Shown here: positions 23,691 through 33,746 of the stretch, piece by piece
Layout of the letters: each line of letters begins with the position of its first letter
How positions within the stretch are numbered: position 1 is the stretch's first letter
NCBI GenBank assembly: GCA_002731315.1
Contig: PCBG01000004.1
Location: 56,125-110,028 of the forward strand
DNA: 53,904 bases
Source: Rhodospirillaceae bacterium
GTDB taxonomy: Bacteria; Pseudomonadota; Alphaproteobacteria; Puniceispirillales; Puniceispirillaceae
Direction: 5' to 3'
Position numbers and translations under genes: made by a program
Notes under the pieces: generated by a model
Told to the model about the DNA's origin: nothing
The model's input: only the letters and a program-made list of their open reading frames with translations
Database searches by the model: none

Positions 23691-25913
23691 ATGAGTGACG
23701 ATATGACCCTCGAAGAAAAAGGCCAGATCATTGGAACAGGTTTTTCTGAGGCATTAAGCGAGCGGTATCTGGCCTATGCGCTTTCGACCATTACCTCGCG
23801 GTCACTGCCTGATGTCAGGGATGGGCTGAAACCGGTTCACCGGCGGCTGCTCTATGCGATGCGCCAGCTACGTCTGGACCCGGACCAGGGTTTCAAGAAA
23901 TCAGCACGGGTTGTTGGCGATGTCATGGGTAAGTTTCACCCGCATGGTGACGCCGCCATCTATGATGCGATGGTCCGTTTGGCACAGGAATTTGCTATGC
24001 GTTACCGGCTTGTCGACGGGCAGGGTAATTTTGGCAATATCGATGGCGATAACGCCGCTGCTATGCGTTACACCGAAGCGCGTATGACCATTGTCGCGCA
24101 GTTGCTTCTGGACGGGATTGACGAGGATACAGTTGACTTCCGCGCGACTTATGACGGCGAGTCAGACGAACCTTGTCTGTTGCCGGCCGGTTTTCCCAAT
24201 CTGCTTGCCAATGGCGCGCAGGGGATCGCCGTTGGTATGGCGACATCAATACCTCCGCATAACGTCAATGAGTTGGCGGACGCCGCACTGCATCTGATCA
24301 AACATCCTAATGCATCAATCGATACATTGATGCAATTTGTGCGTGGGCCAGATTTTCCAACGGGCGGGGTGCTAGTCGAGCCGGAAGAGTCCATCCGTGA
24401 GGCCTACGGCACTGGTCGCGGTGGGTTTCGTGTGCGCGCTCGGTGGGCAGTGGAAAAGGAAAAGGGCGGCGGGTGGCAGATTTCTGTAACCGAGATTCCA
24501 TACCAGGTGCAGAAATCGCGCATGATTGAACGCATGGCAGAGATGTTGCAGGCAAAAAAGCTGCCGTTCCTCGCCGATATTAGGGACGAATCCGCCGAGG
24601 ATTTGCGGATCGTCCTAGAGCCAAAATCACGGCGGCTGGAGCCAGACGTGGTGATGGAAAGCCTGTTTCGTTTGACGGAGCTGGAAACCCGTGTGCCACT
24701 GAACCTGAATGTGCTGGACGACAACGGCCGCCCAGGGGTGATGAATCTGCGTGAGGCCTTGAATGCTTGGCTTGCACATCGGCGTGTTGTCTTGCTGCGC
24801 CGCTCGCAATCTAGGCTTGGTAAGATCGCTGAACGGCTGGAAGTGCTGGAAGGCTATCTTGTTGTATTCCTAAATTTGGACGAGGTGATTGCGATCATCC
24901 GAGAGGCCGATCATCCTCGTGACGAACTGATGGCGCGGTTTGACCTGAGCGAGTTGCAGGCTAACGCTATTCTGGATATGCGATTGCGCGCTCTGCGTCG
25001 TCTAGAAGAAATGGCCTTGAAGGCTGAACGTGACTCACTGATCGCCAGACAGGAAGAGCTGACATCTTTGGTTGGAGACGAGACTCTCCAATGGGGGCGT
25101 ATTGCCGGTGAAATCAAGGAACTGAAAGAAACTTTTCAAAAGATTGATCCACGTCGTACCGATTGCAGCGCAGCACCGGACATTGATCTGGCTGCTGCCG
25201 AAATCCTTATCGAACGCGAACCCATCACAGTAATCTGTTCACAAAAGGGCTGGATACGCGCGATGAAGGGGCATCAGGATCTGGATACCGAATTCAAATA
25301 TAAGGAAGGCGACGAACCTGCCTTTGTCATCCACGCTGAAACCACAGACAAGATATTGCTGTTTGCGGAAAATGGTCGTTTCTACACACTCGCCGGCGAC
25401 AAGCTGCCGCGCGGACGTGGCTTTGGCGAGCCTGTTAGCCTCATGGTCGATCTGCCTGCGGATGTGGATATTGTCCGCTTGCTTCGGGCCGACGGCAGCC
25501 GCCTCCTTGTTGCAGCAAGCACCGGTCATGGGTTGATCGTGCCGGTAGATGCGGCATTGGCACAGACACGTTCTGGCAAGCAGGTGCTGAATATTAGCGG
25601 TCTGGCGCGGGCTGTTGCCTGTTGTTTGGTGAAGGGTGACATGGTCGCCACAGTAGGCGTCAATAGAAAGTTGTTGACCTTCCCGCTGTCAGAGGTGCCA
25701 GAGATGACCCGTGGCAAGGGTGTTATCCTGCAGCGGTTCAAGGAAGGGGGGCTGGCTGATGTTGCTGTCTATGATTCGGCTTCCGGCCTGTCATGGAAGG
25801 CGCGTGGTGGTAGAAACCGCAAAGAAACGGACATGACCCCGTGGATCGGTAAGCGTGCGACTGCCGGCAAAATACCGCCAACCGGGTTTCCCCGGCCGGC
25901 ACAATTCACCTGA
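23691..25913 (+). CDS. parC: DNA topoisomerase IV subunit A
   Basis: A 740-residue ParC, the DNA-cleaving subunit of topoisomerase IV that separates linked daughter chromosomes. The N-terminal part has L-S-E-R-Y-L-A-Y-A-L-S-T-I-T-S-R-S-L-P-D, K-P-V-H-R-R-L-L and the catalytic tyrosine in AAMRYTEARMT. The quinolone region reads GKFHPHGDAAIYDA, with Ala where E. coli ParC has Ser80 and Asp at the Glu84 place. The length and the short C-terminal domain fit ParC rather than GyrA (which carries a GyrA box QRRGGKG that I do not see). parE is not in the window. The ATG at 23691 is 33 bases after recO. Confidence 0.93.
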   Translation: MSDDMTLEEKGQIIGTGFSEALSERYLAYALSTITSRSLPDVRDGLKPVHRRLLYAMRQLRLDPDQGFKKSARVVGDVMGKFHPHGDAAIYDAMVRLAQEFAMRYRLVDGQGNFGNIDGDNAAAMRYTEARMTIVAQLLLDGIDEDTVDFRATYDGESDEPCLLPAGFPNLLANGAQGIAVGMATSIPPHNVNELADAALHLIKHPNASIDTLMQFVRGPDFPTGGVLVEPEESIREAYGTGRGGFRVRARWAVEKEKGGGWQISVTEIPYQVQKSRMIERMAEMLQAKKLPFLADIRDESAEDLRIVLEPKSRRLEPDVVMESLFRLTELETRVPLNLNVLDDNGRPGVMNLREALNAWLAHRRVVLLRRSQSRLGKIAERLEVLEGYLVVFLNLDEVIAIIREADHPRDELMARFDLSELQANAILDMRLRALRRLEEMALKAERDSLIARQEELTSLVGDETLQWGRIAGEIKELKETFQKIDPRRTDCSAAPDIDLAAAEILIEREPITVICSQKGWIRAMKGHQDLDTEFKYKEGDEPAFVIHAETTDKILLFAENGRFYTLAGDKLPRGRGFGEPVSLMVDLPADVDIVRLLRADGSRLLVAASTGHGLIVPVDAALAQTRSGKQVLNISGLARAVACCLVKGDMVATVGVNRKLLTFPLSEVPEMTRGKGVILQRFKEGGLADVAVYDSASGLSWKARGGRNRKETDMTPWIGKRATAGKIPPTGFPRPAQFT

Positions 25914-25933
25914 CGCTATGTTCATATAAGATC

Positions 25934-26692
25934 TCAGGAAGATGTCGGGCGAAGCCAGGAATATGATGGGTCGCGGTAGGTCTGCCAGCGGCCGTTAACA
26001 AATATTTCGGCTGGCTGGAAACGCGATTTATACATCATCTTCTGGCTGCCATTGACGAAATAGCCAAGGTACAGCCATTCCAGCCTGTTTTGGCGTGTAT
26101 ACTCCAACAGGTCGAGGATCATGAAGGTGCCCAGAGACCGGGACGCTTTTGCCGGATCATAAAATGAATATACAGCGCTCAGCCCGTCTTCTTGAACATC
26201 TGTGAGGACGGCACCAATAAGCTTGCCATCCAGGTCACGATAATTGGCGACGAAGCTCTCAATCGGGCTGTTCTCGATCATGCTTACAAATTCATCATGG
26301 CCCATATTAGCCATCTGTCCGTCGCGATGTCGCTCGCGGATATATTTCAAGAAAAGTTTGTACTGTTCATTGGTGGGCCGGATGGCGCTGATGGTGCGGG
26401 TTAGGTCGGCATTGGTGCGGGCGATGCGCTGTAGATTGCGGCTCGGCTTGAAATCATTGACTGCGACGCGCCAGGGAAGGCAGGCCTGACAGTCCGGGCA
26501 GACCGGTTTGTACACCCAGTTTTCTACACGGCGAAAGCCTGCGCGCGCGAGTTCGTCATGCAATGCGGGGTTTTCAGAAATATCGACTGCCACGCGCTGT
26601 TCTGTGCGCCCGCTAATGTAGGGGCAGTCTGACCGCATACTAAGCCGGACGTTAAGCGGTGGGAGCTTGTGTAATCTCTTGTCCTGATCCAT
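25934..26692 (-). CDS. bpt: leucyl/aminoacyl-tRNA-protein transferase (Bpt family)
   Basis: A 252-residue member of the arginyl-tRNA-protein transferase family in its bacterial form (Bpt). It attaches leucine to N-terminal Asp or Glu of proteins, marking them for N-end-rule degradation. The N-terminal C-P-Y and the CPDCQACLPWRVAV cysteine cluster near 66-78 are conserved, as are the K-L-I-G-A-V-L-T-D segment near 155 and S-A-V-Y-S-F-Y-D-P near 168, followed by L-Y-L-G-Y near 205. It converges with parC (20-base gap). ilvA lies 101 bases upstream on the same strand. Confidence 0.92.
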   Translation of the reverse strand: MDQDKRLHKLPPLNVRLSMRSDCPYISGRTEQRVAVDISENPALHDELARAGFRRVENWVYKPVCPDCQACLPWRVAVNDFKPSRNLQRIARTNADLTRTISAIRPTNEQYKLFLKYIRERHRDGQMANMGHDEFVSMIENSPIESFVANYRDLDGKLIGAVLTDVQEDGLSAVYSFYDPAKASRSLGTFMILDLLEYTRQNRLEWLYLGYFVNGSQKMMYKSRFQPAEIFVNGRWQTYRDPSYSWLRPTSS

Positions 26693-26793
26693 GGCCTATT
26701 ATTCTCCGGATTTCTGTCGTCAGGCAAGGTTGTCGATGCCGCACTCGGTCATTTTAATCAGCGCGGTCTCAACGCTGCCTGTGTCGTTGACAC

Positions 26794-28020
26794 CTAGCCA
26801 GCTGAATTTTCATCCAACTGGAGCACCTGAAATTGTGCCTGCCTCAAATCCTCTATAATCTCGGTAACATGCTCCGGACCGCGCGTTTCAATGACAGCGT
26901 CAATCTTGGCAAGCTTTGCGGGCACGTCATAGAACAGCCGCTGGTGGTAGATTTCGACTATATTGCCGCCGCATCGGCTGATCGAGGCTGTGATCGCGGC
27001 GAGCATACCCGGCTCATCAGAGATATCGATCCGTAATCGTGCCAGACGACCATCGCTGGCCATATTGCGGTTGAGGATGGAGGCCAGAAGGCGGGGGTCG
27101 ATATTGCCGCCACAAATCACAACACCGACATTCTTGCCCGCAAATACCTCGCGATGCTGATAGATTGCTGCAATACCTGCGGCACCGGCGCCTTCAGCCA
27201 CGACACGCTGCTGTTCGACAAGGGTGCCGACCGCCCATTCCAGTGATTGCTCATCGACTAGCAAAACATCATTTACATTCTGGCTGATGACGGGCTGAGT
27301 CACCGCACCAGGTTTCTTGACAGCAATGCCCTCGGCAAGGGTTTCGCCGCCACAGACTATATCCTTGCCAGCAATCGCCAGCTTCATTGCGGGATAAAGT
27401 TCGGTTTGCACACCGATGATGGTTATATCTGGGCGCATGTCACGGGCGATTGTGGCGATGCCGCCCATCAGCCCGCCGCCGCCAATCGGAACCAACAGGA
27501 TATCCAAATCCGGCTTGTCCGTCAGCATTTCCAATCCGGTTGTGCCCTGGCCCGTCATCACGCACTCGTTGTCATAAGGATGAATAAGCGACAGCTCGCG
27601 CTCGGCGATTAGACGGTTTACGGTTCCCTCACACTCATTGAGGTTGCGGCCTTCCAGCACAACATTCGCACCAAAGGCGCGAGTGCGGGATACTTTCGCA
27701 AACGGTGTTTGGGCCGGCATCACAATGGTGGCAGGGATATTCATCTTGCTGGCGTGATAGGCCACAGCCTGTGCATGGTTGCCGGCCGACATTGTGATCA
27801 CGCCGTGCCGACGCGAAGATTCATCAAGCCCCTCCATTGCGACGTAGGCACCGCGCGCCTTAAAAGATGATGTGTGCTGAAGATTTTCAAGCTTAAGGTT
27901 TAGATTACATCCAAGAATGCGCGAGAGCATCGGCGCCTCGATAAAGGGCGTGCGGATGATGTTGCCTTCCAGGGTTGCGGCAGCATTTCTGATATCGGTT
28001 GCGGTGACGGTCAATCCCAC
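26794..28020 (-). CDS. ilvA: threonine ammonia-lyase with C-terminal regulatory domain
   Basis: A 408-residue threonine dehydratase producing 2-oxobutanoate for isoleucine synthesis or catabolism. The PLP lysine is K54 in SSFKARGA. Near 80 is TMSAGNHAQAVA, and the tetraglycine P-I-G-G-G-G-L lies near 180. The last 80 residues form an ACT-like domain (L-R-I-D-I-S-D-E-P-G-M-L-A-A-I). One ACT-like domain, rather than two, resembles the catabolic/allosteric short type. No other isoleucine genes neighbour it. It and the 337-residue gene at 11113 are paralogues of the same fold. Confidence 0.93.
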   Translation of the reverse strand: MGLTVTATDIRNAAATLEGNIIRTPFIEAPMLSRILGCNLNLKLENLQHTSSFKARGAYVAMEGLDESSRRHGVITMSAGNHAQAVAYHASKMNIPATIVMPAQTPFAKVSRTRAFGANVVLEGRNLNECEGTVNRLIAERELSLIHPYDNECVMTGQGTTGLEMLTDKPDLDILLVPIGGGGLMGGIATIARDMRPDITIIGVQTELYPAMKLAIAGKDIVCGGETLAEGIAVKKPGAVTQPVISQNVNDVLLVDEQSLEWAVGTLVEQQRVVAEGAGAAGIAAIYQHREVFAGKNVGVVICGGNIDPRLLASILNRNMASDGRLARLRIDISDEPGMLAAITASISRCGGNIVEIYHQRLFYDVPAKLAKIDAVIETRGPEHVTEIIEDLRQAQFQVLQLDENSAG

Positions 28021-28077
28021 CTCCGTGGTGTGCTTCTCGTAAAAAGCTTGTTAAGCCGGGCAGATGTTGGATCTGGT

Positions 28078-29076
28078 TTACCGGCTGTTCAGCAGGCGGG
28101 CCGCCTGCTGGGCAAAATAGGTCAATATACCGTCCGCGCCGGCTCGTTTGAATGCCAGAAGGCTTTCCATCATAACACGGTCATGATCCAGCCAACCCTT
28201 GTTAGCAGCCGCAGTGATCATCGTATATTCACCAGAAACCTGATAGGCGATGCAGGGCACCCCAAATTCAGCCTTTGCGCGCGCCAGTATGTCCAGATAG
28301 GGCATGCCAGGTTTTATTATCACAAGGTCGGCGCCTTCGGCGAGGTCGAGCGCGATTTCGTGCATCGCCTCATTGCTGTTGGCCGGATCCATCTGGTAGG
28401 TGGATTTTCCATCGGCACCCAGATCACTGCCGGCACCCACCGCGTTGCGGAAAGGGCCGTAGAAGCCAGACGCGTATTTAGCGGCATAGGACATGATCTG
28501 CACATTCTGATGGCCAGCCGCATCGAGCGCGCCTCGAATTGCGGCTGCCCGTCCATCCATCATGTCGGACGGGGCGATGATATCGCATCCAGCATCGGCT
28601 TGATGCAGCGCCTGTTCACACAGGATTCCCAAAGTTTCATCATTGGCTATTTCGCCGTTGCGCAGAACGCCGTCATGGCCATGGCTGGTGAACGGGTCCA
28701 GCGCAACGTCACAGATAACGCCCAGATCAGGGCAGGCAGTCTTGACGGCACGCACTGCGCGGCAGACAAGATTGTCTCCATCGAGGGCGAGGCTGCCATC
28801 AGCATCCTTCAGTGCGGATTCAATGGCAGGAAAAATGGCGATCAACGGGATTCCCAGCTCAACCGCACTTTGTGCTTGCGCGACCAGTCTGTCAATGCTG
28901 TGGCGATTGACGCCGGGCATGGAATCCACTGGTCCACAATGGTCCTCACCTTCGACAACGAAGAGGGGCCAGATCAAATCATCGACGGATAGGGTGTTTT
29001 CCGCGATAAGCCGTCGCGAAAAGGCACGCAACCTGTTGCGCCGCATACGCGTTGCGGGATATTGGCCTCTACTCAT
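28078..29076 (-). CDS. hemB: porphobilinogen synthase (delta-aminolevulinate dehydratase)
   Basis: A 332-residue HemB that joins two 5-aminolevulinate molecules to porphobilinogen in tetrapyrrole synthesis, feeding both heme and corrins. The two active-site lysines are expected in M-S-Y-A-A-K-Y near 201 and in VIIKPGMPYLD near 253. The metal region reads DVALDPFTSHGHDG near 125, the aspartate-rich form of Mg-dependent enzymes, not the cysteine form of Zn enzymes. Length is normal. It is divergent from the hydrolase gene at 29169 and downstream of nothing but ilvA on its own strand. Confidence 0.96.
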   Translation of the reverse strand: MSRGQYPATRMRRNRLRAFSRRLIAENTLSVDDLIWPLFVVEGEDHCGPVDSMPGVNRHSIDRLVAQAQSAVELGIPLIAIFPAIESALKDADGSLALDGDNLVCRAVRAVKTACPDLGVICDVALDPFTSHGHDGVLRNGEIANDETLGILCEQALHQADAGCDIIAPSDMMDGRAAAIRGALDAAGHQNVQIMSYAAKYASGFYGPFRNAVGAGSDLGADGKSTYQMDPANSNEAMHEIALDLAEGADLVIIKPGMPYLDILARAKAEFGVPCIAYQVSGEYTMITAAANKGWLDHDRVMMESLLAFKRAGADGILTYFAQQAARLLNSR

Positions 29077-29168
29077 CTCACCCTCGATCGATTAAGGTGG
29101 CGGACAAAATCGACATCAAAGATAATGCTCGCCTGACGCACATATAAACAGCATAAGGTCCCGACGCA

Positions 29169-30224
29169 ATGCAGCACCCGGACATCTATTTTTCGACTCA
29201 TGGTCGGGCCGGATTGATTGAGCTTGACCGGCCCAAGGCATTGAATGCCATCAGTTATGAAATGGCAATGGCCATCAGCACCCAGATTAGACGCTGGTCT
29301 GCAGATGAGGGGATCACGCATGTTGTTATTGCTGGGTCGACGCCGCGCGCCTTTTGCGCTGGCGGGGATGTTCGCGATCTGTACTTGCATATTACACGCG
29401 GCGAATTTGATCGCACAAGAGTCTATTTCCGAGCTGAGTATAACGCAGATCTTGATATTTTTAACTGTTCAAAGCCAGTTATCGCCCTTGCGGACGGTAT
29501 TGTCATGGGTGGCGGAGCCGGGCTGATGCAGTGCAGCCATTACCGCATCGCGAGCAGCACGACAAGTTTTGCCATGCCGGAAAGCGCTATCGGGTTGTTC
29601 CCCGATGCGGGTGCCAGCATCTTTCTTGGTCGCTGCCCCCGTCCGATGGCGCTTTTCATCGGACTCACAGGCCAGATTATCGGTGCGGCTGACTGCATGA
29701 TGCTGGGGCTGGCAGATGCGGTTGTGCCGGCAGAGAAGATTGCAGATATGCGCACTGATCTGCTGGCCTGTGAAGTGACAGGGATTGACGATGTGATCGC
29801 ACGCTACCGGACAGACCCAGGGGCCGCCCCGCTGCAGGCACACCGGATGGTGATCGATCATGTCTTTTCCGGTGATGATCTTGCCGCTATGCGCGATCGT
29901 GCCGCCGAACTGGCACAGCTGAAACACCATGAATTTGCTGCCATGATTTATGCGGCATTATCCACCCGCTGCCCAATGACGATGCATGTCTTTCTGCAGT
30001 TGATAGACGGTGTTGTGGATATTCCGGACATGGCGGCAGCGTTGGCGATGGACTATCGTCTAGCAATCCGAATGTCCGAGCGCGCGGATTTTTCTGACGG
30101 AGTACGTGCGGTGCTTGTTGACAAAACCAATGACGCCTCTTGGTCGCCCGCCCGGCTGGAAGAGGTGACACCTGCTATGCTGAATAAGGTTTTTGATCAT
30201 GCCGGCCTGCCAGTCTTGCGTTAG
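29169..30224 (+). CDS. 3-hydroxyisobutyryl-CoA hydrolase (crotonase family)
   Basis: A 351-residue crotonase-fold protein, longer than simple enoyl-CoA hydratases (about 260). It shows [14 protein letters not shown] near 60-73, [10 protein letters not shown] near 115, [17 protein letters not shown] near 135 and, near the C-terminus, the [15 protein letters not shown] segment. This set is that of 3-hydroxyisobutyryl-CoA hydrolase, which frees 3-hydroxyisobutyrate in valine breakdown. The rest of the valine pathway is not in the window. The ATG at 29169 is divergent from hemB. Confidence 0.9.
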   Translation: MQHPDIYFSTHGRAGLIELDRPKALNAISYEMAMAISTQIRRWSADEGITHVVIAGSTPRAFCAGGDVRDLYLHITRGEFDRTRVYFRAEYNADLDIFNCSKPVIALADGIVMGGGAGLMQCSHYRIASSTTSFAMPESAIGLFPDAGASIFLGRCPRPMALFIGLTGQIIGAADCMMLGLADAVVPAEKIADMRTDLLACEVTGIDDVIARYRTDPGAAPLQAHRMVIDHVFSGDDLAAMRDRAAELAQLKHHEFAAMIYAALSTRCPMTMHVFLQLIDGVVDIPDMAAALAMDYRLAIRMSERADFSDGVRAVLVDKTNDASWSPARLEEVTPAMLNKVFDHAGLPVLR

Positions 30225-30297
30225 GTCCAGCATCATCCTAGATTGGCGCAACGTCGCAACTGACCCCTTGGCGGGTCGATCATCCGGGACCCATTCT

Positions 30298-31617
30298 ATG
30301 CGTTTAAGCCAGTATTTCCTGCCCCTGCTCAAAGAAACTCCCAAGGAGGCGCAGATTGTCTCGCACCGGTTGATGCTGCGCGGCGGTATGATTCAGCAAT
30401 CCAGTGCAGGGATCTATTCCTGGTTACCACTCGGCAAGAAGGTGCTCGACAAAATTGCCGATATTGTGCGCGAGGAACAGAACCGTGCCGGGGCGCTGGA
30501 AATCATGATGCCCACAATTCAGCCGGCAGAGCTTTGGCAGGAATCCGGTCGGTATGATGATTACGGTGCGGAAATGTTGCGCATCAAGGACCGGCATGAT
30601 CGTGATATGCTATATGGCCCGACAAATGAAGAACAGGTAACAGATATTTTTCGTGCCCATGTGCGCAGTTACAAAGCACTGCCACTGAACCTTTACCACA
30701 TCCAGTGGAAATTCCGTGACGAGGTGCGCCCGCGTTTCGGCATCATGCGGGGAAGGGAATTTCTTATGAAGGATGCCTATTCCTTTGACAGTGATGCGGC
30801 TGGTGCGCGCGCCGCCTATAATCGGATGTTTGTGTCCTATCTGAAGACTTTTGCGCGCATGGGTTTGACCGCCATTCCTATGGAGGCAGATACCGGCCCC
30901 ATCGGTGGTGATATGAGCCATGAATTCATTATCCTCGCTGAAACGGGTGAAAGCGGTGTTTATTTTCACAAGGATTGGCTGGATGCTGACCTTGTTACTC
31001 AGGTGAATTATAGCGAGGATTTGCAACCGGCCATTGACCGTTTTACCTCGCTTTATGCGAGGGCGGATGAGAAACATGATCCGGAAACCTGTCCTGTTGC
31101 CGCTGATGATCTGTTGAGCCTGCGAGGCATCGAGGTCGGGCATATCTTCTATTTCGGTGAGAAATATTCTGCTGCTATGGGGGCCAGCGTGACAGCGCCG
31201 GATGGCACCAACAAGCCAGTGCATATGGGATCATACGGCATAGGCGTGTCACGCCTTGTCGGTGGCATTATCGAGGCCAGCCACGATGATCGAGGAATTA
31301 TCTGGCCGCGCGCCGTGGCGCCATTTGATGTTGCGGTTGTCAATCTCAAAACAGGAGATAAGACCTGTGACGGCTGTGCAGAAGATCTCTACGTGAAATT
31401 ACAGGCCGCCGGTGCTGACCCGCTTTATGATGATCGTGACGACCGTCCTGGTGCGAAATTAGCGGCGATCGACCTTATTGGTATTCCCTGGCAGATTGTG
31501 GTTGGTCCTCGGGGCATGGCAAACGGCATGGTTGAGGTTAAGAATCGGCGCACGGGAAAAGCTGTAGAAGTTTCGCCTGATTCCGCTCTCAGCATGGTCA
31601 TGCGGGATGTAGAATAA
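30298..31617 (+). CDS. proS: prolyl-tRNA synthetase, short alphaproteobacterial form
   Basis: A 439-residue ProS charging tRNA-Pro. Class II motif 1 (about 65-80), motif 2 ([13 protein letters not shown] near 140) and motif 3 (G-S-Y-G-I-G-V-S-R near 315) are present, with a C-terminal anticodon-binding domain. The editing insert of about 180 residues found between motifs 2 and 3 in E. coli ProS (572 residues) is absent, as is usual in alphaproteobacteria; a separate proofreading protein is therefore expected elsewhere. The ATG at 30298 is chosen over upstream in-frame starts, which overlap the preceding gene. Confidence 0.95.
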   Translation: MRLSQYFLPLLKETPKEAQIVSHRLMLRGGMIQQSSAGIYSWLPLGKKVLDKIADIVREEQNRAGALEIMMPTIQPAELWQESGRYDDYGAEMLRIKDRHDRDMLYGPTNEEQVTDIFRAHVRSYKALPLNLYHIQWKFRDEVRPRFGIMRGREFLMKDAYSFDSDAAGARAAYNRMFVSYLKTFARMGLTAIPMEADTGPIGGDMSHEFIILAETGESGVYFHKDWLDADLVTQVNYSEDLQPAIDRFTSLYARADEKHDPETCPVAADDLLSLRGIEVGHIFYFGEKYSAAMGASVTAPDGTNKPVHMGSYGIGVSRLVGGIIEASHDDRGIIWPRAVAPFDVAVVNLKTGDKTCDGCAEDLYVKLQAAGADPLYDDRDDRPGAKLAAIDLIGIPWQIVVGPRGMANGMVEVKNRRTGKAVEVSPDSALSMVMRDVE

Positions 31618-31688
31618 CGGGCATTGATGAACGCGTCTATACTGACCGGCTTTGCGGCAGTTGGCTGCACCAGATTGAAAGAGATTTA

Positions 31689-32942
31689 ATGCGGTTTTTT
31701 TCTCCCGTCGAACGGTTGCTGGCAATGCGCTATATGCGGTCGCGCCGTGCTGAGGGTTTTATTTCGGTGATTGCCTGGTTTTCCCTTGCAGGGATTACGC
31801 TTGGTGTTGCGACCCTGATCATCGTGATGTCGGTTATGAATGGCTTTCGCGCCGAACTGATTGGCCGGATCTTGGGCCTTAATGGTCATATTGGAGTCCA
31901 TTCAACCGATACGCGTGGCATTGCCAATTTTGACCAGTTGGCTGTCGATATTGTCGATTTGCCGGGTGTGATCGCCGTGACCCCGCAAATTGAGGGGCAG
32001 GCAATGGTTAGCGCCTCGAATGTAAATGTAGGTGCCGTTGTCCGAGGGGTGCGGTGGTCTGACCTGGCAGCAAGGCGCCCCCTATGGAATGCGTTAGATG
32101 AGGGTAGTATTGCCCGGTTTCGCGACGATGGCGGCGTGCTGATTGGCAAGACAATGGCCTTGAAACTGGGCTTGCGTTCCGGTGATAGTTTGCTGCTGAC
32201 CGGAACGCGCGGCGAGGCAACGGCCTTCGGCACGCTGCCATCGAGGCGGAAATATCGCGTTGCGGGCACCTATGATGTTGGCATGCATGAATATGACAGC
32301 GCTTTTGTCTTCATGCCCTTTGATGCTGCAGCAAGCATGTTCGGGATGAAGGATCGTGCTTCTGTTCTCGAGGTTTATACCGCAGACCCGCAGATGATCG
32401 CGACGACACGTGTGCTCGTCGCTGATACTGTCAGTGACGGTTTGCGCGTTTTTGACTGGGTGCAGCGCAATCGCACATTTATCAATGCTTTACGGGTGGA
32501 ACGCAATGTCATGTTCCTCATCCTAACATTGATCATACTTGTGGCGGCGTTCAATATCATCTCGTCAATGATCATGCTTGTACGGTCGAAAAATACCGAT
32601 ATCGCCGTATTGCGCACCATGGGGGCAAGCGGAGCGACGATCATGCGCATCTTTCTGATGACAGGAGCAAGTATCGGTGTTGCCGGAACGCTGGCGGGGA
32701 CGGTGATCGGCCTATTATTCTGTTGGAAAATAGGATCAATACAGGGTTTTGTCGAAACGGTATCGGGCGCTGAACTTTTCGCCGCTGAAATCTATTTTCT
32801 GTCAACCTTGCCCGCCAAGGTTGATCCCACAGAGGTCGGGGTAGTTATCGGGATGGCATTTTTTTTGTCGTTCCTTGCCAGCCTTTATCCGGCATGGCGT
32901 GCCAGCTGCGTCGAACCGGCTGAGGTGCTGCGCAATGAATAG
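31689..32942 (+). CDS. lipoprotein-releasing ABC transporter permease (LolC/LolE type)
   Basis: A 417-residue inner-membrane protein of the LolC/LolE family that extracts lipoproteins from the inner membrane. It starts with M-R-Y-M-R-S-R-R, a first helix near 20-50 (ISVIAWFSLAGITLGVATLIIVMSVMNGF), a large periplasmic domain of about 200 residues and then three helices with N-T-D-I-A-V-L-R-T-M-G-A-S near 305. Alphaproteobacteria often have one such permease rather than LolC plus LolE, probably acting as a homodimer. The lolD ATG overlaps its stop by eight bases. Confidence 0.94.
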   Translation: MRFFSPVERLLAMRYMRSRRAEGFISVIAWFSLAGITLGVATLIIVMSVMNGFRAELIGRILGLNGHIGVHSTDTRGIANFDQLAVDIVDLPGVIAVTPQIEGQAMVSASNVNVGAVVRGVRWSDLAARRPLWNALDEGSIARFRDDGGVLIGKTMALKLGLRSGDSLLLTGTRGEATAFGTLPSRRKYRVAGTYDVGMHEYDSAFVFMPFDAAASMFGMKDRASVLEVYTADPQMIATTRVLVADTVSDGLRVFDWVQRNRTFINALRVERNVMFLILTLIILVAAFNIISSMIMLVRSKNTDIAVLRTMGASGATIMRIFLMTGASIGVAGTLAGTVIGLLFCWKIGSIQGFVETVSGAELFAAEIYFLSTLPAKVDPTEVGVVIGMAFFLSFLASLYPAWRASCVEPAEVLRNE

Positions 32943-33642
32943 GGACCAAAAAGCAGACGAGACTGGCAAAGTGTTGCTGGAACTGCGCGGTGTAAAGCGG
33001 GACTATCATCAGGGCGAAACGGTCATCAGCATTTTGAGCGACGCACATCTGCAGATTTTGGGTGGTGAGATGACGGCGCTTGTCGGCCCATCGGGTTCCG
33101 GAAAGTCCACTCTGCTGAACATTGCCGGGCTGCTAGAACGCCCGACGGATGGCGAGGTAATCATTGCAGGTCACCCCACCAGCGCGCTTGGTAATCGGCG
33201 GCGCGGCAAGCTGCGCGGCAGCCATATCGGCTTTGTCTTCCAGTTTCACCGACTGTTGCCGGAATTCTCGGCTATGGAAAATGTGATGGTGCCGCAGATG
33301 CTAAATGGGCTGGCGCGAGATGAGGCCGAGGATCGTGCCGAGGCATTGCTTGCCATGGTTGGGTTGCAGGACCGTCAATCCCACCGGCCCGGCAGGTTAT
33401 CTGGTGGAGAACAGCAGCGCGTGGCCATAGCGCGCGCAGTGGCGAACGCGCCGCAAGTCCTGCTGGCGGACGAGCCAACCGGCAATCTCGACCCCGAAAC
33501 GGCTGATGAAGCGTTTTCACATCTCAGGGCCATCATTCGCGGAACGGGTGCGGCGGCCCTGATTGTGACGCACAATGAAAAGCTGGCACTGACCATGGAT
33601 CGCTGTCTGGCGATTGAAGACGGGCTGATTGTCGAGAGTTAA
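32935..33642 (+). CDS. lolD: lipoprotein-releasing ABC transporter ATP-binding protein
   Basis: A 235-residue ABC ATPase. Walker A is G51-P-S-G-S-G-K-S58. The Q-loop region FVFQFHRLLPEFSAMENVM is of LolD type, the signature is LSGGEQQRVAIARA and Walker B is LLADEPTGNLD. It powers the neighbouring LolC/LolE-type permease. The ATG at 32935 overlaps the permease gene. An upstream in-frame ATG at 32875 is deeper inside it and has no conserved sequence. The 104 bases after it hold a small stem (33663-33677) and a run of eight T at 33702-33709, but the two are too far apart for a clear terminator. Confidence 0.95.
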   Translation: MNRDQKADETGKVLLELRGVKRDYHQGETVISILSDAHLQILGGEMTALVGPSGSGKSTLLNIAGLLERPTDGEVIIAGHPTSALGNRRRGKLRGSHIGFVFQFHRLLPEFSAMENVMVPQMLNGLARDEAEDRAEALLAMVGLQDRQSHRPGRLSGGEQQRVAIARAVANAPQVLLADEPTGNLDPETADEAFSHLRAIIRGTGAAALIVTHNEKLALTMDRCLAIEDGLIVES

Positions 33643-33746
33643 ACGCGCAATTCGGCAAAAGCTGTTGTGGGGCAACATGCGCGGCGGTATCCTTAATCTA
33701 ATTTTTTTTACGCCGTTTTACCGTTCTCAGCTAGGTGCCTGATCCG

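Noticed and set aside
26723..26793. A minus-strand open frame between ilvA and bpt ending in a protein-like stretch with ECGIDNLA before a TGA.
   Set aside because: It is under 30 codons, has no ATG in its upstream part and no ribosome-binding site before the single internal ATG. Too short to call a gene.
33663..33709. Possible terminator after lolD (stem TGTTG/CAACA and a run of eight T).
   Set aside because: The stem is weak and the T run starts 24 bases after it, so it does not form a standard intrinsic terminator.
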